Assembly: GCA_017354095.1 (NCBI GenBank)
Contig: JAFMRP010000205.1
Span: 1 to 7,667 of the forward strand
Length of the DNA stretch: 7,667 nt
Direction: 5' to 3'
DNA from: Ktedonobacteraceae bacterium
GTDB taxonomy: Bacteria > Chloroflexota > Ktedonobacteria > Ktedonobacterales > Ktedonobacteraceae
Under the pieces are notes generated by a model. That model did not search any database. It was not told the DNA's origin and saw nothing but the letters and a program-made list of their open reading frames with translations. The position numbers and the translations under genes were made by a program. Numbering within the stretch: the stretch's first letter is position 1; every line of letters starts with the position of its first letter. Shown piece by piece: positions 1-6,029 of this stretch.

Positions 1-368
1 GTGTAGTTGCGCTTCCCAACAAAACTGGCGGTTATCGAGAATCGTGGTGGCGTCCGCACAGGTCGCAGTTGCGCACAGCACGCGGCAGCAGCGTGTAGAT
101 CAAGACGAGCACCAAGACAGCGAAGCCGCTCAAGGCTCTTGCGGGGGCGTCCAATATCTGTCCATGTCACGACCTCAAAAAACACATCATCAACAGTGCG
201 CAAAGATAAAAGCGCTTCAAGAGGACCTGAACAGGTCGCCGAAATGCGGCGATAGGAAAGAGTTTTGACATCGACATGAGGCAACATCGCTATCTCCTGA
301 GCGCTCAGTGCCTCTAATCCGGCAGTGGTTAGCGCAAAGAATGGAACCTTCTTTGCTAAAAAAGACAT
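1..368 (-). CDS. THUMP-domain class I SAM-dependent RNA methyltransferase, N-terminal part only (cut by window edge)
   Basis: The minus strand is open from the ATG at 366-368 to the window edge, giving 122 residues with no stop. An in-frame TGA lies five codons upstream of this ATG, and a GA-rich ribosome binding site (GAGAGGAAGAGG) precedes it, so the start is well fixed. The protein opens FFALTTAGLEALSAQEI (residues 10-26). It continues with YRRISATCSG (39-48), LLSLRTVDDVFFEV (53-66) and FSITASFVGKRNY (110-122). These match the N-terminal ferredoxin-like and THUMP region of RNA guanine-N2 methyltransferases of the RlmL/Trm14/TrmN group, which bind tRNA or rRNA and methylate a base using SAM. 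The methyltransferase domain, with its SAM-binding and NPPY-type motifs, would lie to the left of the window, so the target RNA cannot be stated. Another ATG at 287 has AGGAG in front of it, but starting there would remove conserved residues. Confidence 0.8.
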   Translation of the reverse strand, partial: MSFLAKKVPFFALTTAGLEALSAQEIAMLPHVDVKTLSYRRISATCSGPLEALLSLRTVDDVFFEVVTWTDIGRPRKSLERLRCLGARLDLHAAAACCAQLRPVRTPPRFSITASFVGKRNY

Positions 369-655
369 GGCCTCTTCCTCTCACTTCACATGGAGGGGTG
401 GTTCCAACTGCCACTGAGCAGAAAACAAGCGGCAGCGGTATCATCCCGGTGGAAAAGCGCGACGTAGTGCAGCTATCGCGCAAAATGCCTCGGAAGAGGG
501 TGAAGTGAGGGAACAGAAAGGTGATGAGAAGCAGGCGTAAGCCTATCAACGAGACAGGAAAAAAAGCACTGGTTCAGCCTCACTCACCCTCTGCGGCCAG
601 AAGGAGCGTCCGATATGAGAAGGCATGAACAGTTCTTTTTCACCTTAGTACGGCG
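369..655. other. Non-coding intergenic stretch with two small inverted repeats
   Basis: No convincing protein is visible here. The short frames in this stretch overlap the methyltransferase in the wrong frame or lack family features. A hairpin-forming repeat lies at 457-481: GCGCGA pairs with TCGCGC, with TAG/CTA nested inside. CTCACTTCAC at 380-389 recurs in inverted orientation at 500-509, partly overlapping the methyltransferase's ribosome binding region. A run of seven A lies at 560-566. The upstream control region of the methyltransferase should lie here, but I cannot pick out a clear -35/-10 pair. Confidence 0.5.
457..481. repeat. Short inverted repeat / hairpin upstream of the methyltransferase gene
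   Basis: GCGCGA (457-462) is the reverse complement of TCGCGC (476-481). Inside it TAG (465-467) pairs with CTA (473-475) around TGCAG. It lies about 90 bp upstream of the methyltransferase start, so it could be an operator or part of a leader hairpin. There is no T-run on either side to make it a typical terminator. Confidence 0.35.
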
Positions 656-1010
656 TGGAGGCCCATATGCCTTCAGGCTATGGGAGGAAACGCTGCCCCT
701 TGCGGGGGCCGTTTTTGATGGGAACGGCAAAACCCCACCGCTTGCGCGGGTAAAGTGCGCCTCGACAAGGTTAACTCAGGTTTGAACGCATGCAGCACTG
801 GCTTCACCGCTTAGACCTGTTTAACTGCATACCGTAGAGCATCGGACTGGCGCTACGCATCCTATGGTACCTAATTTCTGAGCTAACGTAGCCCGGTGAG
901 AGTTTCCTCTCCTGGCTGAGTCTGGTCAGGTTCAGGCTTGTAACAGCCTGAGCTAGAGCGCTCACAGTTTACAAGCCCATCCCCTTTCAAGGGTTGCGGC
1001 CCCTGACTTG
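656..1010. ncRNA. Candidate large structured non-coding RNA, possibly HEARO / IscB-type omega-RNA without its protein gene; strand unresolved
   Basis: This gene-free stretch is full of compatible helices. GAGGC 658-662 pairs with GCCTC 759-763, enclosing hairpins at 662-684 (CCCATA and GCC arms), 695-709 (four G-C pairs plus a bulge), 708-728 (6 bp) and 738-749 (4 bp). GTTAACTCAG 770-779 pairs with CTGAGCTAAC 878-887 (9 of 10). It encloses ATGCAG 790-795 with CTGCAT 825-830, and CGTAG 833-837 with CTACG 853-857. Further stems lie at 893-915, 932-951 (7 bp) and 982-993, with an outer stem at 972-977/1005-1010. Three tetraloops read as GNRA on the minus strand (GCAA, GCAA, GAAA), which favours minus. 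On the plus strand there is a UGCG-loop hairpin at 991-1002 and a ribosome site plus ATG just downstream, which favours plus. Size, multi-stem layout and a probable Ktedonobacteria host fit HEARO / IscB omega-RNA, but that name is a hypothesis. Confidence 0.45.
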
Positions 1011-1026
1011 AGACAAGGAAAAGTAG

Positions 1027-1041
1027 ATGCTGTCAAGTTAG
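1027..1041 (+). pseudogene. Possible vestigial start of a lost downstream ORF (Met-Leu-Ser-Ser-stop)
   Basis: Directly after the structured stretch, AAGGAA (1015-1020) is well placed before an ATG at 1027, but the frame stops after four codons (MLSS, then TAG at 1039-1041). If the RNA is transcribed on plus and is an IscB-type omega-RNA, an IscB gene would be expected to begin here. The few residues would then be the remains of its start. No further IscB-like residues (PLxP motif, RuvC or HNH motifs) are readable in any frame to 1208. This could easily be chance. Confidence 0.15.
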
Positions 1042-1208
1042 AGAATCGGACGTCTGGCTAGCAGAGGATGAGGGCCAGAGGCCATGACATGGTGTACATT
1101 GGTATCCTTTTCTTCTTCACAATTAATTCCGATGTATGTTATACATGATGTTTCCCTGTTTGTAAAGAGGCGTTTTGAGAAGCAGACGAACACAAAGCTG
1201 TGATACCT
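1042..1208. other. Short AT-richer intergenic stretch with a small palindrome
   Basis: No gene is visible between the structured stretch and the 3' end of the TetR gene. ATGTAT at 1132-1137 and ATACAT at 1141-1146 form a perfect 6-bp palindrome around GTT, which could be a protein site. I see no clear hairpin-plus-T-run terminator for the TetR gene. Confidence 0.35.
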
Positions 1209-1982
1209 TCACTGTTGCTCCTTTTTTGACGCGATGAGCGCGGCGACCCCATCCAGGATGCGTTCCAGACCGAAGTGGAAAGCGAATTCAGGGCTTGTGG
1301 CCCCCTGATATTCCTGCCCGGCGGATATCCCGACCCGTGTTGCCACTGGGAAACGCGTTGGATCGACGAGTTTGTCGAGAATTGGAGCATGAGCAACCCA
1401 CCATTCCTCATCTGTCATCCCGCTATCTTGTTGGGTACGGTCGCGGATAATCTGAGCGCGAGCAGTCCCTTCCACATAGGTCAGAATCAGGGTGAGCACG
1501 GCATCCATTTCCACATCGCTGAGTCCGAGATTGTCGAGTGGGCGGAGTTCGGCTTCATATTTGGTGGCAGCATGAGGGCCAAGAATGGAGCGCCCGGTAG
1601 CGATCTGCAACATCCAGGGATGTCGGTGATAGAGATCCCAGTTACGCTTCGCAATGAATAGGAGTGCGCCACGCCAGCCTCCTGGCTGCTGCGATGGACT
1701 TTCGACGTTTTCATAGAGCTCTCCATAGGCGGTATCGAACATGAGGTCAATGAGGTCAGCCTTGCCTGGAACATGGGTATAAAGAGACATGGTTCCCATG
1801 CCCAGCCGTCCTGCCACATTGCGCATTGACAGCGCGTCCACGCCCTCGGAATCCGCGATCTGCATGGCGGCCATCACGATATCTTTCAAGGTGAGGCCTG
1901 AGCGCCCCGCCTCGGAGCGAGAACCCCAAAGCAGCGCCAGGCTCCGGGCGGGGTTGGTCGATGGAGGGTTTTTGTGATTCAA
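1209..1982 (-). CDS. TetR/AcrR family transcriptional regulator, likely repressor of the divergent efflux genes
   Basis: This 257-residue protein has an N-terminal TetR DNA-binding domain from about residue 30. LTLKDIVMAAMQIADSEGVD (30-49) is helix 1. LSMRNVAGRLGMGTMSLYTHVPGKADLIDLM (51-81) carries the helix-turn-helix and the conserved LYxHVxxKxxL signature. The rest is the helical ligand-binding and dimerization domain, ending FHFGLERILDGVAAL (236-249), as in TetR_C families that control drug exporters. The start is TTG at 1980-1982: GGAG lies seven bases upstream, an in-frame stop lies a little further up, and any internal ATG would cut into the DNA-binding domain. It is divergent from the DrrAB-like genes, and the shared 157-bp gap holds a symmetric site, so autoregulation and control of the efflux pair is the natural inference. 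The inducer is unknown. Confidence 0.88.
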   Translation of the reverse strand: MNHKNPPSTNPARSLALLWGSRSEAGRSGLTLKDIVMAAMQIADSEGVDALSMRNVAGRLGMGTMSLYTHVPGKADLIDLMFDTAYGELYENVESPSQQPGGWRGALLFIAKRNWDLYHRHPWMLQIATGRSILGPHAATKYEAELRPLDNLGLSDVEMDAVLTLILTYVEGTARAQIIRDRTQQDSGMTDEEWWVAHAPILDKLVDPTRFPVATRVGISAGQEYQGATSPEFAFHFGLERILDGVAALIASKKEQQ

Positions 1983-2020
1983 AGATATTCTCCAAGTTAG
2001 TACTCAGTCAATCGTGTGTC

Positions 2021-2050
2021 TTGACACCATTTTACCATATAGCGTACACT
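2021..2050 (+). promoter_or_regulatory. Probable sigma-70 type promoter of the DrrAB-like genes
   Basis: TTGACA at 2021-2026 is a perfect -35 hexamer. TACACT at 2045-2050 matches TATAAT at four of six positions with an 18-bp spacer. The -10 lies inside the symmetric element at 2043-2067, which is a classic arrangement for repression by a bound TetR protein. Confidence 0.5.
2029..2037 (-). promoter_or_regulatory. Probable extended -10 promoter of the TetR gene
   Basis: Read on the minus strand, 2037-2029 is TGG followed by TAAAAT. This is an extended -10 element (TGn) with five of six matches to TATAAT, placed 47 bp before the TTG start. A good -35 is not visible; its position would fall inside the symmetric element at 2043-2067, so a repressor bound there would block this promoter. 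Confidence 0.45.
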
Positions 2051-2067
2051 GTACGGTACGCAGTACG
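2043..2067. promoter_or_regulatory. Symmetric 25-bp element, candidate TetR operator
   Basis: Four GTAC blocks lie at 2044-2047, 2051-2054, 2056-2059 and 2063-2066, arranged symmetrically about base 2055 and flanked by C and G. The left half alone (2043-2055) is a perfect palindrome, CGTAC-ACT-GTACG. The spacing of paired blocks (12 bp) would suit two TetR dimers on overlapping sites, as seen with QacR-like regulators; this is inference. The element overlaps the promoter signals of both divergent genes. A further GTAC lies at 2000-2003, within AGTACT, just before the TetR start. Confidence 0.6.
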
Positions 2068-2130
2068 AAACAACGTTGTTGATTGCCTTGCAGGGAGAAC
2101 ATGCTGTGGAAAATAAAGGAATAAGAAAGG

Positions 2131-3123
2131 ATGATACCTATGGGAAACGGTGTATCTGCCATTGCTGCTCACGGAGTTCGCAAGCGGTATGCAGGAGCCA
2201 GAGAGAAAGCTGCACTCGATGGGTTCGATCTTGAGGTGCAGTCGGGAACTATCTGCGGGCTGCTCGGCCCCAATGGCGCGGGAAAGACCACAGCCGTGAA
2301 AATTCTGTCCACCTTGCTCCAGCTCGATGAGGGTCGGGCGAGCGTCGCAGGATTCGATGTTACGACGCAGGCACGGCAGGTACGTGAGCACATCGGACTG
2401 GTCGGCCAATATGCTGCCATTGATGAAATTTTGACTGCTCGCCAGAACCTGGTAATGTTCGCACGGCTAAACCATCTCTCCAGCCGTCAGGCAGCACTCC
2501 GTGCTGATGCATTATTGGAACAATTCTCGTTGACGGAGACAGGCAAAGCGTCAGCCAGTACATTCTCCGGTGGCATGCGCCGCCGCCTGGATCTTGCCGC
2601 CAGTCTGATTGTCTCCCCCTCAGTGCTCTTTGTAGATGAACCGACTACAGGACTCGATCCTGCGGGACGGCGAGAGGTCTGGGCTGCCATTCGATCTCTG
2701 GTCGCGGCTGGCACCACGGTGCTACTGACGACCCAGTATCTGGAGGAAGCCGATCAGCTTGCCGATCGCATCTGCATGCTCAAGGAGGGACGCGTCATTG
2801 CCGAGGGCAGCCCGGATTCGCTCAAATCCGCTCTGGGTGGAGACTGGCTTGACATTGTTTTGCGTTCCGACAATGATATCAGCGTCGTGGCACATCTCGT
2901 AAAGCCTGTTGCTCAAGGCGACATTGACATCAATCACCAGGACAGCAGAATCAGTGTTCCCATCATAGATCGGACCAAAGCCCTGGTCGCTGTGGCAATG
3001 GCCCTTTCGGAGGCAGGGATCGAACCAGAAGATCTCGCGCTTCGCCGACCAACCCTTGATGAAGTCTTCTTTCACCTCACAGGTCCCACAGGATCAGAGA
3101 ACCCATTGGAGGTTGCATCATGA
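2131..3123 (+). CDS. DrrA-like ABC efflux ATPase (daunorubicin/multidrug resistance family)
   Basis: This is the ATP-hydrolysing subunit of a two-gene ABC exporter; it acts as a dimer under the membrane, paired with the permease encoded next. In 330 residues it shows Walker A GPNGAGKT (46-53), the Q-loop Gln93 in LVGQY, the signature FSGGM (145-149), Walker B VLFVDEP (165-171) and the D-loop GLD (174-176). Its switch is TTQYLEEADQLADR (200-213), where Gln202 stands in place of the usual switch histidine, as is normal for DrrA relatives. The C-terminal RRPTLDEVFFHLTG (305-318) is also typical of this family. An in-frame ATG at 2140 has AAGAAAGG nine bases upstream, while the ATG at 2131 directly abuts that motif. 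Residue 4 may therefore be the true start, although AAAGGA at 2115-2120 could serve 2131. The stop overlaps the next start (ATGA). The substrate is not determinable. Confidence 0.92.
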   Translation: MIPMGNGVSAIAAHGVRKRYAGAREKAALDGFDLEVQSGTICGLLGPNGAGKTTAVKILSTLLQLDEGRASVAGFDVTTQARQVREHIGLVGQYAAIDEILTARQNLVMFARLNHLSSRQAALRADALLEQFSLTETGKASASTFSGGMRRRLDLAASLIVSPSVLFVDEPTTGLDPAGRREVWAAIRSLVAAGTTVLLTTQYLEEADQLADRICMLKEGRVIAEGSPDSLKSALGGDWLDIVLRSDNDISVVAHLVKPVAQGDIDINHQDSRISVPIIDRTKALVAVAMALSEAGIEPEDLALRRPTLDEVFFHLTGPTGSENPLEVAS

Positions 3124-3962
3124 ACACAACGCTTCATCCACCCGCACGCGTCACTCAGACCAGATCACCCCTCACGCGGTTCGGTTGGACCATAGCCGAT
3201 ACCTGGATCATGACGCGCAGAGATCTCGCTCACTGGCGCCTCCGACCTGGAACAGCCATTCTGGGATGGTTTTTCCCAGTCATGATCGTACTAATGTTCG
3301 GGTTTCTCTTTGGGGGTGCAATCAGCGTACCAGGAGGTGGGAACTATTTTGAGTTCCTGATGCCTGGTATGTTCGCCACAACGATGCTCTTTGGCCTGGA
3401 AACTACAATGATTGCTGTCACGACGGACGCTTCCAAAGGTGTCACCGACCGCTTCCGGTCTCTGCCGATGAGTGCATCCGCCGTCGTCCTGGGTCGCTGC
3501 CTTGCCGATCTTGTGAACTCAATGATAGGGTTGGCGATCCTGATCGGTGTTGGACTGATGCTGGGATGGCGGTGGCATGGTGGATTGTCATCTGCGCTCA
3601 CTGCTGTCGGGCTGCTACTACTGCTGCGTTTTGCTCTGTTGTGGGTCGGGATCTTTTGCGGGCTGAAAGCTCGTGGGCCTGAGTCGGTCACCTCGGTACA
3701 GATTCTGGTCTGGCCCATCAGTTTTCTCTCGAACGTCTTCGTGGATCCGTCCACCATGCCACCCTGGTTGGGAATAGTAGCTCAATGGAATCCACTTTCG
3801 GCAACCGCAGGAGCAACGCGAAATCTCTTCATGAACCCTGGGTGGCAGATGGGCTCCTGGATCTCTGAGCACGCGGGGCTCATGGCGGTTGTTTATTCGG
3901 TGCTGCTCATCGCGCTCTTTCTCCCGCTCTCTGTACGTATCTACCGCAGGCTCAGTCGCTAG
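3120..3962 (+). CDS. DrrB-like ABC-2 type efflux permease
   Basis: This 280-residue integral membrane partner of the preceding ATPase starts at an ATG that overlaps the ATPase stop by four bases, so the two are translationally coupled. A cytoplasmic N-terminal tail with TRRDLAHWRLRPGT (32-45) leads into about six membrane segments: roughly 46-66, 85-102, 121-147, 157-180, 192-208 and 253-272. ABC-2 family marks include YFEFLMPGMFATTMLFG (76-92), GVTDRFRSLPMSASAVVLGR (107-126) and the C-terminal stretch around MPPWLGIVAQWNPLSATAGA (213-232). Length and layout are those of DrrB, which exports anthracycline-like drugs or lipids in other bacteria. The TetR regulator next door supports drug-type efflux. 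Confidence 0.9.
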   Translation: MNTTLHPPARVTQTRSPLTRFGWTIADTWIMTRRDLAHWRLRPGTAILGWFFPVMIVLMFGFLFGGAISVPGGGNYFEFLMPGMFATTMLFGLETTMIAVTTDASKGVTDRFRSLPMSASAVVLGRCLADLVNSMIGLAILIGVGLMLGWRWHGGLSSALTAVGLLLLLRFALLWVGIFCGLKARGPESVTSVQILVWPISFLSNVFVDPSTMPPWLGIVAQWNPLSATAGATRNLFMNPGWQMGSWISEHAGLMAVVYSVLLIALFLPLSVRIYRRLSR

Positions 3963-4000
3963 CAGAGTCATGGTTTTGATAGAAGCAGTGAGTCAGAACA
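3963..4000. other. 38-bp gap between convergent genes, no obvious terminator
   Basis: The efflux permease gene and the importer operon end facing each other here. I see no stable hairpin with a T-run on either strand; GAGTCA occurs twice as a direct repeat, not inverted. Read-through or Rho-dependent ending is possible. Confidence 0.4.
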
Positions 4001-4987
4001 CTACGCTTCACGTGCTTCGCGTCCATAGAGCAATAACGCGACCAGAATAACGATGCCAGAAGCGATGCTGCGTCCGGCCTCCGAGATATTGTACTCCTGG
4101 AGAACGGCGCGCAGCACAACCAGGAAGATCGCACCAGCAATCGTTCCCCAGTAGTTGCCGCGCCCACCCATGATGGCGGTTCCACCAATTACCACAGCGG
4201 CGATGCTATCGAAGAGGTAGGGATCGCCCATGCCCAGCGTGGCCTGCTGGCCAAAGGCAGTGAGCGCGATGCCCGCAACCGCCGCAAAGAGCCCTCCGAG
4301 CGCGTAGACGATGATGGTGACCAGGCGCACATTCACGCCCGCCAGAAATGCCGCAACGGCGTTATTTCCAAGCGCGTAAATGCGGCGGCCGAGCGTGGTA
4401 AAGCCAAGCACGATTCCCACCAGCACGGCAATGATCAGCCAGACCAGCAGGCCCGCAGGGATGCCGAGAATCTGACCGGTAATGGGAGCCTGCACCACTG
4501 GCGGGGCCACCGAGTTGCACGCGGAACAAGTGAAGCCACCAGTGAGACCAAGAACAAGGCCCTGCATCACGCCGTTCATGCCGAGCGTCATTACCACGGG
4601 GGGGATATCGAACAGCACAATGCCCAGCCCGTTGGTGATGCCGATGGCAATGCCAATCAGCAGCACGAGCAGAACAACCCACCACGCCCGGCTATCCAGT
4701 CCAAGCGAGGTGGTGGTCAACAGCACGGCCATAGCGTTGAGCACCCATGGGACGGAGAGATCGATGCCACCAATCAGTATGACAAACATCTGTCCCGCCG
4801 CCACAATGCCAACAAAGGAGGCAAGCAAGAGCAACTGTCCAATATTGCTGGGATAGACAAAAGCAGGTCGATAGATGCCTCCAATGACGAAGAGTATCAC
4901 AATGGCAGCATAGGCGAGGATCGTACCGCGCTGGGTACGCGCGAACCGCCTTACATCTGGAAGTAGAGAGCGTTGTTGTGCATCCAT
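4001..4987 (-). CDS. RbsC-like sugar ABC importer permease (second permease of the operon)
   Basis: This 328-residue inner-membrane permease belongs to the ribose/galactose-type (BPD_transp_2) family. The hallmark GQMFVILIGGIDLSVP spans 65-80, and GRRIYALGNNAVAAFLAGVN (200-219) is the cytoplasmic loop that contacts the ATPase. DSIAAVVIGGTAIMGGRGNYWGT (260-282) is also diagnostic. About eight to ten hydrophobic segments run through it. I chose the ATG at 4985-4987 because GAGGGG lies just upstream in the 16-bp gap after the preceding stop; a longer frame to 5038 would add 17 unconserved residues overlapping the other permease. Cys154 and Cys157 (FTCSAC) sit in a predicted external loop and might form a disulfide. 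With the other permease it would form a heterodimeric channel, as in LsrCD or YtfT-YjfF. The substrate is unknown. Confidence 0.9.
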   Translation of the reverse strand: MDAQQRSLLPDVRRFARTQRGTILAYAAIVILFVIGGIYRPAFVYPSNIGQLLLLASFVGIVAAGQMFVILIGGIDLSVPWVLNAMAVLLTTTSLGLDSRAWWVVLLVLLIGIAIGITNGLGIVLFDIPPVVMTLGMNGVMQGLVLGLTGGFTCSACNSVAPPVVQAPITGQILGIPAGLLVWLIIAVLVGIVLGFTTLGRRIYALGNNAVAAFLAGVNVRLVTIIVYALGGLFAAVAGIALTAFGQQATLGMGDPYLFDSIAAVVIGGTAIMGGRGNYWGTIAGAIFLVVLRAVLQEYNISEAGRSIASGIVILVALLLYGREAREA

Positions 4988-5003
4988 TTGCGTCCCCCTC
5001 GCT

Positions 5004-6029
5004 CTAGCGCTCGCCCTGGAGCAGCAGACGTCGTACAAGGGTGCTGGCGATGACGGCCAGGATCAGAAATAGCCCCTGGAAGAATGCCTGCAATTGCGGA
5101 TTGATGCCCGCGAAGAACAACACATTGAGCAGGAGCGTAAGGATACAGGCACCTACCAGGCTACCAACAGCGCTGCCGCGCCCACCGAAGAGGCTTACGC
5201 CTCCCAGGACCACCGCCGCAATGGAAGTGAGCGTCAAGGACGAGCCTGCCGTCGCGTCACCCGAAGTAGAGACAGAGGCCAGATAGAGTCCCGCCGCGCC
5301 CGAGAAGAGTCCCCCCACGGTATAGGCTCCAATCTTGGCAAAATGCACTGGAGCGCCATTGGCGCGTGCCGCTCGCTCATCGTTGCCGATAGCATAGAGG
5401 GTGACCAGAAAACGTGTGCGGCGCAATACCTGCCAGAGCAGAAGCAGCAGGACAAAAAGGATCAGACTAGAAGGCAAAGATGCCAGGTGTCCGGCCAGCA
5501 GGGCAACGAAGGCCGCAGGGATCGAGCCGCCCGGCTGTGGGAGCACCAGTAAGGCGATACCCTGCCATATCGCCAGCGTCGCGATGGTAACGATGATCGG
5601 TTGCAGGCGGCCATAGGTAACGAGAAGACCATTGACAAAACCCGCGCCCGCACCAATCAGTAAGACAAGCAGAGTGATACCCAGCATTGAGCCCGGATTG
5701 TCGCGCATCGCCTGCGCCGCGATGCTATTGGTGAGGTCAACGATCCCCCCAACCGAAAGATCGATGCCCCCGGTCAGCACAACGAACGTTTGACCAATCG
5801 CGGCCAAGCCCACCGTCATCGTGTTGTTGAGCGTCGTCGAGAGCTCGAAGCCGCCTGGCAGGCGGTTCTGTGTGAGCACAAAGAGGATCAGATAGATCAT
5901 GATCATCGCGATCAGGATACCGATACTTAGTAGTAACGGCACATTCTGGGCACCATAGTACTGCAAGCGCAGTTCAACGGGGGTGCGCCTGGTACGATCG
6001 ATAGCAGTCTTTGTCTCGGTTGTGCTCAT
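5004..6029 (-). CDS. RbsC-like sugar ABC importer permease (first permease of the operon)
   Basis: This 341-residue membrane protein is of the same family as the permease that follows it, but clearly diverged from it. After a polar N-terminus, the first membrane segment is at about 30-52. GQTFVVLTGGIDLSVGG (79-95) is the family hallmark. YAIGNDERAARANGAPVHFA (212-231) is the ATPase-contact loop, and SIAAVVLGGVSLFGGRGSAVG (269-289) is the second signature. The start ATG overlaps the stop of the ATPase gene upstream (ATGA), so the genes are co-transcribed and probably coupled. Two non-identical permeases in one operon point to a heterodimeric channel. The sequence alone does not tell which sugar or sugar-like solute is carried. 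Confidence 0.92.
   Translation of the reverse strand: MSTTETKTAIDRTRRTPVELRLQYYGAQNVPLLLSIGILIAMIMIYLILFVLTQNRLPGGFELSTTLNNTMTVGLAAIGQTFVVLTGGIDLSVGGIVDLTNSIAAQAMRDNPGSMLGITLLVLLIGAGAGFVNGLLVTYGRLQPIIVTIATLAIWQGIALLVLPQPGGSIPAAFVALLAGHLASLPSSLILFVLLLLLWQVLRRTRFLVTLYAIGNDERAARANGAPVHFAKIGAYTVGGLFSGAAGLYLASVSTSGDATAGSSLTLTSIAAVVLGGVSLFGGRGSAVGSLVGACILTLLLNVLFFAGINPQLQAFFQGLFLILAVIASTLVRRLLLQGER

Noticed and set aside
217..549. 110-residue minus-strand frame over the methyltransferase start
   Set aside because: It reads the methyltransferase gene in a shifted frame and has no family features.
755..1010. Group II intron starting GTGCG at 755 with a domain-V-like hairpin at 890-917
   Set aside because: The hairpin lacks the proper 34-nt domain V pattern and there is no reverse transcriptase or intron 3' end nearby.
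656..1010. RNase P RNA, tmRNA or SRP RNA
   Set aside because: None of their conserved core sequences could be found on either strand.
1275..1661. 128-residue plus-strand frame inside the TetR gene
   Set aside because: Antisense shadow of a clearly recognisable TetR protein.
2728..2745. Gln in place of the switch His in the DrrA-like ATPase
   Set aside because: TTQYLEEAD is the normal form in DrrA relatives, so it is not an anomaly.
4988..5038. Longer start for the second permease
   Set aside because: It overlaps the upstream gene and adds unconserved residues; the ATG at 4987 has its own ribosome binding site.
5094..5552. 152-residue plus-strand frame inside the first permease
   Set aside because: Antisense shadow; charged, repetitive composition without a domain.
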